A stretch of DNA of 64,000 nt from Xanthobacter sp. NM-59. GTDB lineage: Bacteria; Pseudomonadota; Alphaproteobacteria; Rhizobiales; Xanthobacteraceae. How positions within the stretch are numbered: position 1 is the stretch's first letter; every line of letters begins with the position of its first letter. The notes beneath the pieces were generated by a model. That model searched no databases. It saw only the letters and a list, made by a program, of their open reading frames with translations, and had not been told where the DNA came from. The DNA is taken from contig NZ_JACBFQ010000010.1 of assembly GCF_021401125.1 (NCBI RefSeq), positions 62,001 to 126,000 of the forward strand, read 5' to 3'. The translations under genes and the position numbers were made by a program. This document shows, piece by piece, positions 35,534 to 43,764 of this stretch.

Positions 35534-36337
35534 ATGAGCCCCCTTCCATCCACGCTGCCGCGTCCGCAGCCGCCAGTATTGGAGGCGCGCGGCCTCACCC
35601 TGGATTACCCGAGCCCCCAGGGCCCGGCGCGCGCGGTGACGGATGTCAGCTTCCGCGTCGCGGCCGGCGAGCGGCTGGTGCTGCTGGGTCCGTCAGGATG
35701 CGGAAAATCCTCCATCCTCAAGGCGCTTGCGGGTTTCCTGAAGCCGGCGGCCGGCGCCGTGGAAATCCGCGGCAAGACCATCGCCGGCCCGGGGCCGGAC
35801 CGCCTCGTGGTGTTCCAGGAGTTTGACCAGCTCCTGCCCTGGAAGAGCGTGCGCGACAATGTGGCCTTCCCTCTGCGGGCCGCGCGCCGGCTCGGCTTGA
35901 GGGAGGCGCGCGCCCGTGCCGCCGTGGCGCTGACAAAAGTAGGCCTGGGCCGCGCCCTCGACGCCTATCCCCACACCCTGTCGGGCGGCATGAAGCAGCG
36001 CGCCGCGATTGCCAGGGCGCTGGCGGCCGAGCCCGACGTGCTGCTGATGGACGAGCCCTTTGCCGCCCTTGATGCCCTGACCCGCCGCACGCTGCAGGAG
36101 GACCTGCTGGCGCTCGCGCAGGAGCAGGGTTTCACCCTCGTGTTCGTCACCCATGCCATCGACGAGGCCGTGCTGCTGGGCACCCGACTGCACCTGCTGG
36201 CGGCTCATCCCGGCCGCACCATCGCCACGTTCGACACCTCGGGCCTCGGTCTTGCGGAGCGCGGCACCGCGCCGTTCGAGGATGTCGTTCGTCAAGTCCA
36301 TGACCTGCTGTTCACCGGCGGAGCTCTCCATGTCTGA
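35534..36337 (+). CDS. SsuB/TauB-type ABC transporter ATP-binding protein
   Basis: 267-residue ABC ATPase: Walker A GPSGCGKSS, signature LSGGMKQRAAIARAL, Walker B LLMDEPFAALDALTR, H-loop FVTHAIDEAVLLGTR. I chose ATG 35534 over an in-frame TTG at 35528. It starts 10 bp after the binding-protein gene and overlaps the permease start by 8 bp. It drives the third SsuABC-like importer of the window. Confidence 0.9.
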   Translation: MSPLPSTLPRPQPPVLEARGLTLDYPSPQGPARAVTDVSFRVAAGERLVLLGPSGCGKSSILKALAGFLKPAAGAVEIRGKTIAGPGPDRLVVFQEFDQLLPWKSVRDNVAFPLRAARRLGLREARARAAVALTKVGLGRALDAYPHTLSGGMKQRAAIARALAAEPDVLLMDEPFAALDALTRRTLQEDLLALAQEQGFTLVFVTHAIDEAVLLGTRLHLLAAHPGRTIATFDTSGLGLAERGTAPFEDVVRQVHDLLFTGGALHV

Positions 36338-37223
36338 CCAAGCCGCTCCTGATGACGCGCTCGGGCGAGCCGACAGCGTCATCACGTTCGAAGCCCGCGA
36401 CAGCAAGGGGTCCGTCCAACCGTGGGCATCCACGCTCAGCGATGGCCTGCGCCGGCTCTGGAAAGCCACGCTCGTGCGCCGGCTGGTGATCCTCGCGGCG
36501 CTGGCCGCGCTCTGGCAGGCGGCCGCGCTGTGGCAGAATAACCCGCTGCTGTTTCCCACCTTCACCAACATGGCGCAGGCGCTCGTCACCGGCCTCAGGG
36601 ACGAAGACCTGTTTCCCTCCGCAGTGGCGTCGCTCTGCGTTCTGGTGAAGGGCTATGCCATTGCGATCCTACTGGCGCTCGCGCTGGTCTCGACCGCCAT
36701 AGCCCTGCCCTTCGTCAGGGAAGTGCTGCTGACGCTGACGGCCATGTTCAATCCGCTGCCAGCCATCGCGCTGCTGCCCCTGGCCATGCTCTGGTTCGGT
36801 CTCGGTGAGGCCAGCCTGCTGCTGGTGATGGTGCACGCCGTGCTGTGGCCATTCGCGCTCGCGGCCCTGACCGGCTTTGAGCTGGTGCCCGAGACACAGC
36901 GCCTGGTGGGACGCAATTACGGCCTTCGGGGCCCCTCCTATGTGGTGCTCATCCTGATCCCGGCGGCGCTGCCCTCGCTGCTGTCGGGGCTGAAGATCGC
37001 CTGGGCGTTCGCCTGGCGCACGCTGATCGCGGCGGAGCTGGTGTTCGGCGTCTCCTCGCGCTCGGGCGGGCTCGGCTGGTACATCTACCGTAACCGCAAC
37101 GAATTGCTCACCGACAAGGTGTTCGCCGGCCTCGTCTCGGTGATTCTCATCGGGCTTGCGGTAGAAGTGATTTTCCGCGCCATCGAGCAGGGCACGGTGC
37201 ACCGCTGGGGCCTCCAGCGCTGA
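36330..37223 (+). CDS. SsuC/TauC-type ABC transporter permease
   Basis: 297-residue inner-membrane permease with about 45 polar N-terminal residues, then hydrophobic helices (LVILAALAALWQAAALWQNN first). FNPLPAIALLPLAMLWFGLG and the ATPase-contact loop LVGRNYGLRGPSYVVLILIP are typical of the sulfonate/nitrate/taurine permeases. Its start lies inside the end of the ATPase gene (8-bp overlap). The frame is open further upstream, but only within that gene. Confidence 0.9.
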   Translation: MSDQAAPDDALGRADSVITFEARDSKGSVQPWASTLSDGLRRLWKATLVRRLVILAALAALWQAAALWQNNPLLFPTFTNMAQALVTGLRDEDLFPSAVASLCVLVKGYAIAILLALALVSTAIALPFVREVLLTLTAMFNPLPAIALLPLAMLWFGLGEASLLLVMVHAVLWPFALAALTGFELVPETQRLVGRNYGLRGPSYVVLILIPAALPSLLSGLKIAWAFAWRTLIAAELVFGVSSRSGGLGWYIYRNRNELLTDKVFAGLVSVILIGLAVEVIFRAIEQGTVHRWGLQR

Positions 37224-37351
37224 ACGGAGGGGGCAAGAACCTCACCCCACACCGCCAACACCATGCCGAGGCCCATGGACAGGCGATCGGAGAGCGGCAC
37301 CCGAGAGGGGCTTGAACGGCACCCGTCACCGCTGGGAGGCGCGCGGATGCC

Positions 37352-37382
37352 CCCCGGGGGCCTTGAAGCTCGGCCCCCGGGG
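37352..37382. terminator. Strong GC hairpin between convergent operons
   Basis: Perfect 11-bp inverted repeat CCCCGGGGGCC (37352-37362) and GGCCCCCGGGG (37372-37382) with a 9-base loop, placed between the convergent permease gene (ends 37223) and the DszC-like gene (ends 37454). No T-tract on either strand, so it may work with Rho or simply block read-through in both directions. Confidence 0.5.
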
Positions 37383-37453
37383 AGCCGGCCAGCTGGGGGG
37401 CTGGCTTTGGTCGCCCCCGGGGGAACACGGCGCGCCGGAAGCCGAAAGGGATT

Positions 37454-38680
37454 TCAGAAGAAGCCCTTGGCGGGAAGCGGCGTGCCCTTCAGCAGCAGGG
37501 CGCCGATGGCCTGTGCCTTGTAGCTCGAGGGATTGTGGGACGCGATGGTGCGCGCATTGCGCCAGTGCCGGTCCAGATTGGCGCTGCGCTCCGTGGCGGA
37601 GGCGCCACCCGCATCGAACAGCAGCGAGCCAGAACGCAAAGCCAGATCGTCGATCACCAGCTTCGCCTGGGCTGCCGTCCGCGCGGCCTGCGCCCCCAAT
37701 TCCGCGGCCGCCTCGCCGCGGTCGCGGGCATCGCTCGCCCGGTCGAGGGCCTCGGCGGCGGTGAGGATGAGGGATCGCGCCGCGAGGGCGCTGGCCGAAA
37801 GCTGGCCCACCACCTGCTGCAGGAAGGGGTCATCCGCCGGCGTCGGCGTCGGCGCATAGTAGAAGCTGCGCTTGCGCCGCTTCACCAAGGCTATGGCATC
37901 GTTGAGGATGGCCTGCACGATGCCCGCCACCACAGTGGTGAGGAAGAGCTGGGCCTGGGTGTTGGAATAGGCAAGGCCATAGCCGCGCTCCGGCGTGTCG
38001 AAGACCGCCTCGTCCGCCTCCACCCGCACATTGTGGAAGCGGGTGGTGCCGGAAGCGGTGAGGCGCTGGCCCGCCCCGTCCCAGTCGTCGAGGATCTCGA
38101 TGCCCTCGCGCCGGGTGGGGATGATGACGGCCGCCACCCGCCCCTTGTCGTCGGCCGCGCGCACCAGCATGGAATCCGCGAACAGCGTGCCGGTGGAATA
38201 GTATTTCACCCCCTCCAGGCGGAAGCCCTCCCCTTCGGGGATGAGGCGGGTGTCCGGTGCGAAGCCGCCGGCGGGCAGGGAGCCGGCCTCGGTGGAGGCA
38301 AGGCCGAAGATGCCGCCTTCGCGCACCAAAGCCTGCCACGCCCGGCTGCGGGCATCAAAGGGCTGGCGGGCATATTGCTCGGCCACCGTGAAATGGTTGC
38401 GGAAGATGTGGGCGACATTGGCATCGGCCGCCGCCAGTTCCAGGGTGAGCCCATAGACCTGCCGGAAAGTGGCGCCGGCGCCGCCATCCACCTTGGCGAG
38501 CCGCAGTGCGCCGAAGCCGGCCCGCTTCAGGAGTTCAATGGCCTCGAACGGCAGGACGCGGTCGCGCTCGCGCTCGGACGCGCCCGCGCCGATCTGGTCG
38601 AACAGGCTCCTCCACTGCGCCGGGTCGGCGCCAAGGGGGTGCGTGGGCTGGACGGAAGCGGGAATGACGGGCTTGTTCAT
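37454..38680 (-). CDS. Acyl-CoA-dehydrogenase-fold flavin monooxygenase, DszC/SfnB-like (copy 3)
   Basis: 408-residue flavoprotein: GFGALRLAKVDGGAGATFRQ, GFRLEGVKYYSTGTLFADSM, EILDDWDGAGQRLTASGTTR, and C-terminal NLDRHWRNARTIASHNPSSY. The pattern places it with DszC/SfnB oxygenases rather than true acyl-CoA dehydrogenases. It is the last gene of the LLM-permease-ATPase-SBP operon that starts at 42450. It is closest in layout to copy 2 at 32980, which suggests duplication within the block. Substrate unknown. Confidence 0.88.
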   Translation of the reverse strand: MNKPVIPASVQPTHPLGADPAQWRSLFDQIGAGASERERDRVLPFEAIELLKRAGFGALRLAKVDGGAGATFRQVYGLTLELAAADANVAHIFRNHFTVAEQYARQPFDARSRAWQALVREGGIFGLASTEAGSLPAGGFAPDTRLIPEGEGFRLEGVKYYSTGTLFADSMLVRAADDKGRVAAVIIPTRREGIEILDDWDGAGQRLTASGTTRFHNVRVEADEAVFDTPERGYGLAYSNTQAQLFLTTVVAGIVQAILNDAIALVKRRKRSFYYAPTPTPADDPFLQQVVGQLSASALAARSLILTAAEALDRASDARDRGEAAAELGAQAARTAAQAKLVIDDLALRSGSLLFDAGGASATERSANLDRHWRNARTIASHNPSSYKAQAIGALLLKGTPLPAKGFF

Positions 38681-38716
38681 GACAGTTCCTGGGATGAGGG
38701 GCAGAGCGCAGACCGG

Positions 38717-39712
38717 TCAGAGCTGGGCGAGATGGTCGGAAACGGTGATGGGCTCTGGGAGGATCTTCCGCGCCACCAGCCAGTCCGCCGCCTGCTGCAG
38801 GTCGGCGACGAATTTCTTGTCGGAGACCGGGATCAGCGTGTAGTGCCGCTGACGCGCGATGAACTGGTCGCGGATGATGTCGCTGTAGCCGGCGCGCTTC
38901 TGCACGATGGTCTCGGCCTCGACCACATTGGCGTTGGTCCAGCGGGCCTCGGCCTCATAGGCCGCCACCACCGCCTTGACGATCTGCGAATTCTGCTCGG
39001 CGAAGGCGCGGCTGGTGAGATACGAGCTGTAATCGATGAAGAAATCGAGGTCGCGGCCTTCGACGAAGACATCGTGCGCCTTGTAATCCAGCCGCGCGAT
39101 GTCGACTCCCGGGCTCCACATGGACCAGGCATCCACCTTGCCGGACGCCAGCGCGGGAGCCGCATCGGGCGGATTGAGATAGACGAACTTCACCTTGGAA
39201 CGGTCGATGCCGTGCTTTTCCAGGGCGGCCACGAGCAGGAACTCGCCCAGGCCCGAGCGGTTGACCGCCACCGAGCGGCCGACCAGATCCTCCACCTTGT
39301 CGATGCCCGAGCCGTCCTTGGCGATGATGGCGGTGGTACGCGGCTCGTAGAGCACGAACTGGGTGAACACCAGCGGCGAGCCGGCGATGATGGCGGCCAA
39401 GGCCGGCGTGGTGGAACCGCCGAAGCCGAAATCAGCGCTGCCGCCGGTGACCGCCTGCAGCGTCGGCGCATGGTTGGGGAAGGGCCCGAGCCATTCCACC
39501 TTGATGCCCTGGTCGGCCAGCGTCTTCTCGAACACACCCCGCTCCTTGGCGATCAGGGTGAGGCCATGGAAGCCCCAGGTGAGACGCACCGTGTCCGTAT
39601 TGCGCGTATCCGCGGCCGCCCGCGCGAGGGTGGGCGCGAGGACGGCGGCGCCGAGGCCCGCCGCCACGGAAGAGAGGAAGGCGCGGCGGGAAGGGATGAG
39701 GAAGCTCGACAT
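38717..39712 (-). CDS. SsuA-like ABC transporter periplasmic binding protein
   Basis: 331-residue binding protein with a twin-arginine signal (SRRAFLSSVAAGLGAAVLAP). The mature part shows VRLTWGFHGLTLIAKERGVF, AVTGGSADFGFGGSTTPALA, and KVEDLVGRSVAVNRSGLGEF, the sulfonate-binder layout. ATG 39712 opens directly into the signal; a start at 39730 would only add six residues. It sits between the ATPase gene (42 bp) and the DszC-like gene (36 bp). Ligand is probably an organosulfur anion. Confidence 0.89.
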   Translation of the reverse strand: MSSFLIPSRRAFLSSVAAGLGAAVLAPTLARAAADTRNTDTVRLTWGFHGLTLIAKERGVFEKTLADQGIKVEWLGPFPNHAPTLQAVTGGSADFGFGGSTTPALAAIIAGSPLVFTQFVLYEPRTTAIIAKDGSGIDKVEDLVGRSVAVNRSGLGEFLLVAALEKHGIDRSKVKFVYLNPPDAAPALASGKVDAWSMWSPGVDIARLDYKAHDVFVEGRDLDFFIDYSSYLTSRAFAEQNSQIVKAVVAAYEAEARWTNANVVEAETIVQKRAGYSDIIRDQFIARQRHYTLIPVSDKKFVADLQQAADWLVARKILPEPITVSDHLAQL

Positions 39713-39754
39713 GGGGTTCTCTTGGCTCATTCTTCAAGATCTGGGGGTTGAGAC

Positions 39755-40465
39755 TCAGGCCGCAGCCGGGTCGTGCGCGACACCGAGCTCCGCCAGCAGC
39801 TGCGCGCGGCTGGCGGCGGGCGCGCCGGGTTCCGGCGAGCAATGCTCCGCCGCGATGGCGCCGCCACGCATCACCAGGATGCGGTCGGCGAGCGCGATGG
39901 CCTCATCCACGTCGTGGGTGACGAGCATCACGCCGGGCCGGTGGCGCGCCACCAGCGCCTTCACCAGCCCGTGCATGTGGATGCGGGTGAGCGCGTCGAG
40001 GGCGGCGAAGGGTTCGTCGAGCAGCAGCAGCTCCGGCTCCTGCACCAGCGCGCGGGCCAGGGCCACGCGCTGCGCCTGCCCGCCGGACAGGTTGCGCGGC
40101 CAGTCGTCCAGCCGCCCGCTCAGGCCCACTTCCGCCAGCGCCGCCCCGGCCTTTTGCCGTGCCCCGGCCGCGTTCAGGCCCAGGGCCACGTTGCGCCACA
40201 GGCTGTCCCACGGCAGAAGGCGATGTTCCTGAAACACCACCGCCGGCCGCCCGGGTGCCTCGATGCTCCCGCCGTCGATGGGATCGAGCCCAGCCAGGGC
40301 CCGCAGAAGGGTGGTCTTGCCGCAGCCGCTCTCACCCAGGAGCGCCACGAACTCGCCGCGGCCAATGACGAGGTCCAGCCGGTCGATGATGACGCGCGGC
40401 CCATAGGCGCGCCGCAGCCCCGTGACGCGGACCGCAGGGCGGCGGGAAAGGAGCGCGCCGCTCAT
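39755..40465 (-). CDS. SsuB-type ABC transporter ATP-binding protein
   Basis: 236-residue ABC ATPase: Walker A GESGCGKTT, signature LSGGQAQRVALARAL, Walker B LLLDEPFAALDALTR, H-loop LVTHDVDEAIALADR. The ATG overlaps the permease stop (ATGA); the frame continues upstream only within the permease gene. It drives the fourth SsuABC-like importer of the window. Confidence 0.91.
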   Translation of the reverse strand: MSGALLSRRPAVRVTGLRRAYGPRVIIDRLDLVIGRGEFVALLGESGCGKTTLLRALAGLDPIDGGSIEAPGRPAVVFQEHRLLPWDSLWRNVALGLNAAGARQKAGAALAEVGLSGRLDDWPRNLSGGQAQRVALARALVQEPELLLLDEPFAALDALTRIHMHGLVKALVARHRPGVMLVTHDVDEAIALADRILVMRGGAIAAEHCSPEPGAPAASRAQLLAELGVAHDPAAA

Positions 40466-41328
40466 CGTCCCGTCCCGCCGAAATTGGGATGCCAGGCCAG
40501 AAGCCGCCGTTCCAGGAGGCGCGCGGCGGAATCCGCCGCCACCCCGATGAGGGCGTAGATGACGATGGTCAGCACCACCACGTCGGTGCGCAGGAACTCC
40601 CGCGCATCCATGGCCAGAAAGCCGATGCCCGCCTCCGCCCCGAGGGTCTCGGCCACCACCAGCGCCAGCCACGCCGTCGCCAGCGAATAGCGCACGCCGG
40701 TGAGGATAGACGGCAAGGCGCCCGGCAGCACGATGCGGCGGATGAGCGTGAAGGTGGAAAGCCCCTGCACCCGGCCGAGCTCCAGCAGCTTCGGATCCAC
40801 CTGCCGGATCCCCAGGGTGGTGTTGATGTAGATGGGGAAGGCGACACCCAGCGCCACGAGGAAGATCTTCTGCCCTTCCCCAACGCCGAACCAGACGATC
40901 ACCAGCGGCAGCAGCGCGAGGAAGGGGATGGCGCGCACCATCTGCACGCTGCGGTCCAGCAGGGCCTCGGCGATCCGGGAAAAGCCCACCAGCACGCCCA
41001 GCGCGAACGCGATCGAGCCGCCGATGACAAAGCCGATGGCCGCCCGCAGCAGGCTGGTGCCAAGATCGGACAAGAGGCTGCCGGAAATGGTGAGCTTCAC
41101 GGCGGTGGCGAGCACCTTGCTCGGCGCTGGCAGCACCTGGGGCGTCACATAGCCTTGCCGGGCCAGGAATTCCCAGACCGCGAGCAGCGCCACAGGCACC
41201 GCCCAGGACAGCAGGAACAGCCCCCGCCCGCCCAGCCGCGCCGCGCGCCTGCGCGGCCGCGCCAGCGTGCCCGGGGCCGGGTCGGAACGGGATAAGACAA
41301 AGGGGGTGACGGTTTCGACCTGGCTCAC
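40462..41328 (-). CDS. SsuC-type ABC transporter permease
   Basis: 288-residue inner-membrane permease. After about 30 basic, Arg-rich residues come the helices (FLLSWAVPVALLAVWEFLAR first). AIPFLALLPLVIVWFGVGEG and the ATPase-contact loop ELGRVQGLSTFTLIRRIVLP match SsuC closely. It follows the LLM gene by 30 bp and is coupled to the ATPase gene. Confidence 0.91.
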   Translation of the reverse strand: MSQVETVTPFVLSRSDPAPGTLARPRRRAARLGGRGLFLLSWAVPVALLAVWEFLARQGYVTPQVLPAPSKVLATAVKLTISGSLLSDLGTSLLRAAIGFVIGGSIAFALGVLVGFSRIAEALLDRSVQMVRAIPFLALLPLVIVWFGVGEGQKIFLVALGVAFPIYINTTLGIRQVDPKLLELGRVQGLSTFTLIRRIVLPGALPSILTGVRYSLATAWLALVVAETLGAEAGIGFLAMDAREFLRTDVVVLTIVIYALIGVAADSAARLLERRLLAWHPNFGGTGR

Positions 41329-41358
41329 GGGGACCTCGGTTCAGCAGGGATGGGGGCG

Positions 41359-42450
41359 TCAGACCGCTTGCGCGGGGGCGGCGGTCACCGGCCCGCCCGT
41401 TGCCGGGCGCCGGCCCAGGCGGGGGAAGACCTCCGCGGCGAACCGCGCCAACTCCGCGCGCAGGGGCTGGAACTGGAGCATGAACAGCTCGACGCCGGCG
41501 GCGTGGAAGGCGGCGATGCGCTCGGCCACCTGGTCATAGCTGCCCACCAGCCCGGCCGCGGTGCCGCCATTGGTGCCGACGCCCTGCGCCTTGGCGAAGG
41601 TCTGGATCATCACCACATTGGGGTCGGTGCGCGCGGTCATTGCGGCCTTGGCGGCCGCATCCTTCGTGGCCAGGGCGAGCAGCCGCTGATACTCCTGCTC
41701 CGCCTCGCGCTCGGTCTCCCGGGCAATGACGAAGGCGGCGAGACCGAAGCCCAGGGGCGCACCGCGACGCGGCCTGCGGGCCACATCGGCGATGATCGCC
41801 TTCACGTCCGCGATGGGCTGGCCATTGATGAAGAAGACATCGGCATGATCGGCCGCGAGCGCCCGCGCCGCCTCCGACTCTCCGCCGAGATAAATGCGCG
41901 GGCGCGCGCGGGTGGGGCTGGTGGGCGCCAGACGATAGTCGGTGATATGGAAATGCTCGCCTTGGTGCGTCACGCTCTCGCCGCGCAGGAGCTTCTCCAC
42001 CACGAAGATCCATTCGCGCCCATAGGCATAGCGCGCATCATGCTCGCCGAAGGGGATGCCGGCCTTCTCGAATTCAGCCCGGTTCCAGGCATTCACCAGA
42101 TTGAAGCCGAACCGGCCGCCGGAGATGTTCTCGATCTGCAGCGCCATCTTCGCCAGCACCACCGGGTGGTAGAGATAGGGCTTGATGGCAGCCAGGATCT
42201 CGATGCGGCTGGTGAGGGCGGCGAGGGCCGCGCAACCCGTCCACGCTTCCAGCTGGTCCTTCTCGGGCAGATGCGGATTGACGGTGTGCTGCGCCACCAG
42301 GGTGGCGTCATAGCCCAGCGCCTCGGCCTGAAGCACGGTGTCGCGATTGTGGGCCCACGAGGCATCAAAAGGCTCGGCGGTGTCCTGCCAGGCCGCGCGC
42401 GGCCCATGCACAGGCGCCCAGACACCAAGCCGCAACGGGGAAGAGGTCAT
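41359..42450 (-). CDS. LLM-class flavin-dependent monooxygenase (SsuD/SfnG-like)
   Basis: 363-residue LLM-class protein: LRLGVWAPVHGPRAAWQDT, QAEALGYDATLVAQHTV, NISGGRFGFNLVNAWNRAEF, RPRIYLGGESEAARALAADH and a C-terminal LVGSYDQVAERIAAFHAAGV. The pattern lies between SsuD and SfnG. It lacks the GRSCED active-site stretch of SsuD, so the substrate likely differs. It is first in a five-gene operon with an SsuABC-like importer and a DszC-like enzyme. AT-rich site 7 ends only about 10 bp before the ATG, suggesting a very short or absent leader. Confidence 0.88.
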   Translation of the reverse strand: MTSSPLRLGVWAPVHGPRAAWQDTAEPFDASWAHNRDTVLQAEALGYDATLVAQHTVNPHLPEKDQLEAWTGCAALAALTSRIEILAAIKPYLYHPVVLAKMALQIENISGGRFGFNLVNAWNRAEFEKAGIPFGEHDARYAYGREWIFVVEKLLRGESVTHQGEHFHITDYRLAPTSPTRARPRIYLGGESEAARALAADHADVFFINGQPIADVKAIIADVARRPRRGAPLGFGLAAFVIARETEREAEQEYQRLLALATKDAAAKAAMTARTDPNVVMIQTFAKAQGVGTNGGTAAGLVGSYDQVAERIAAFHAAGVELFMLQFQPLRAELARFAAEVFPRLGRRPATGGPVTAAPAQAV

Positions 42451-42457
42451 CTCGTCA

Positions 42458-42500
42458 CCATAATTTATAATATCGATAGAAAAGATATATTATTGGCCAA
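42458..42500 (-). promoter_or_regulatory. AT-rich sulfur-operon control element, site 7
   Basis: AT-rich island at the start of the LLM operon. Read towards the gene it contains TATCGATATTATAAATTATG, a close match to the shared core, preceded by CAATAATATAT as at sites 1 and 3. It ends about 10 bp before the start codon, so transcription may begin at or very near the ATG. Confidence 0.6.
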
Positions 42501-43288
42501 TGTCAACCCCGCGCTTGCGTCGATGGCAACTGGCAGACCGCTCCCGGCCCTGCAGAGCGGCGAGAGCAACGGCATCGCTCCGGTCCGATGCTGCGCGACG
42601 TCGGACACAACCGGCGTCCATCCGGAGCTAAGCCGGCGACGATGCAGCACGAGACACCGCAGCGCTCCGGCCAAGGGTTCGATCGCGGCGAAGGGCCTGA
42701 GGCACAGCACACGTGATGGCCCACGGGCGGCGCGGGCGGTCCCGGATTGGGATAGCGGGGAGAGAGGGGGCAGGGCTGCGATCCCGGCACCGATACGGCG
42801 CGCGTCGGCCGGCGCGCGGGCGTCTCGATCCCTTATCAAGGGCGCCCTTCCCGAAGGCGGAATGCACATGGCCCTGCACCACGGCGACGGATTACCGGGC
42901 GGCGGCGTGGCATCCTCTCGTCAGTACCGAGCTTGGTCTTCGAGCCCAGGGATACCGGCTCTCAGGAAGCTGCGGCGTTAATTCAAAGCCTAGGCGAATG
43001 GAGGCAGCCTCCGAGGCGAGGCGGGCGCCGGCCTACCAAGACCGCAATCGTGCGCCGTCCCCTCCGCCGCTTTCTCAGGGGGCAACCAAAAGATCGGGAA
43101 TGCCGGCCCGGCCGCGAGGCGAAGGGCAACGCCTCCCGGGACCTTGAATGCCCATTCTCCGCCCAGGGGCGGTCATGGCGCGGAAGCTTAGGTGGCGCGG
43201 AAGGTCAGGTGGCGCGGGCCGACGCCAGCTAAGCGAAGACAAAGCCGCATGGCTCGGCCCAGCCAACATTCGGTTCAGGGGCAAAGCC

Positions 43289-43352
43289 GGTCACGGGCGA
43301 GGTCAGTCGGGGGCGAGGCCAGTCGGGGGCGAGGCCAGTCGGGGGCGAGGCC
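43289..43352 (+). repeat. 16-bp tandem repeat, three exact copies plus one diverged
   Basis: Unit AGTCGGGGGCGAGGCC occurs exactly at 43305-43320, 43321-43336 and 43337-43352; a related copy, GGTCACGGGCGAGGTC, precedes them at 43289-43304. Spacer-free, so not CRISPR. Confidence 0.85.
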
Positions 43353-43379
43353 ATGCCCGGCACATGGCCGACCACATGC

Positions 43380-43403
43380 CTGATCTCTTGGCTGATCTCT
43401 TGG
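43380..43403 (+). repeat. 12-bp direct duplication
   Basis: CTGATCTCTTGG occurs twice in a row (43380-43391 and 43392-43403) a short distance after the 16-bp repeat array. Confidence 0.7.
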
Positions 43404-43764
43404 CTTGTGGACCCAGACGCTCCTCGCGCCGCGCCGGCCTCTCCCGCGTGCGGGGGGGGAGCGGAGCCCTGCCCCTCCATGCGCCCTGGCTGTCGATCCG
43501 CGCAAGCTCCGGTGGAGCGCGCCGCGCCGAAGTGGCCGGGACAGGCGCCGGCTCCGGCAACAGCCTTCCGCCGTCGCAGCAAACGGCGTGAGTCGGTTCA
43601 AGCGTGATTTCGCGGCGGCCCGCGCCAGACCGCGCGATGACCGACGCAGCATGGCCGAGCTTCACCGCCCGCGCGCTCGATGAGGATGCAGCAGCACCGA
43701 TCGGAGCGCGGGAAAAGCCAGCCTCATTATCGCGCGGCGCGGGCGTTCCCCCGCCGCGTCGCGT

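Larger units (their letters stand above)
42501..43764. other. 1.26-kb stretch without a convincing gene
   Basis: Open frames on both strands here lack ribosome sites and family motifs, and none looks like a conserved protein. The stretch contains tandem repeats (listed separately) and marks the end of the sulfur-scavenging block. It could be degraded DNA left by past rearrangement; no transposase remnant was recognised. Confidence 0.5.

Noticed and set aside
43289-43352. CRISPR-like array
   Set aside because: Units are 16 bp and directly adjacent with no spacers, and there are no cas genes.
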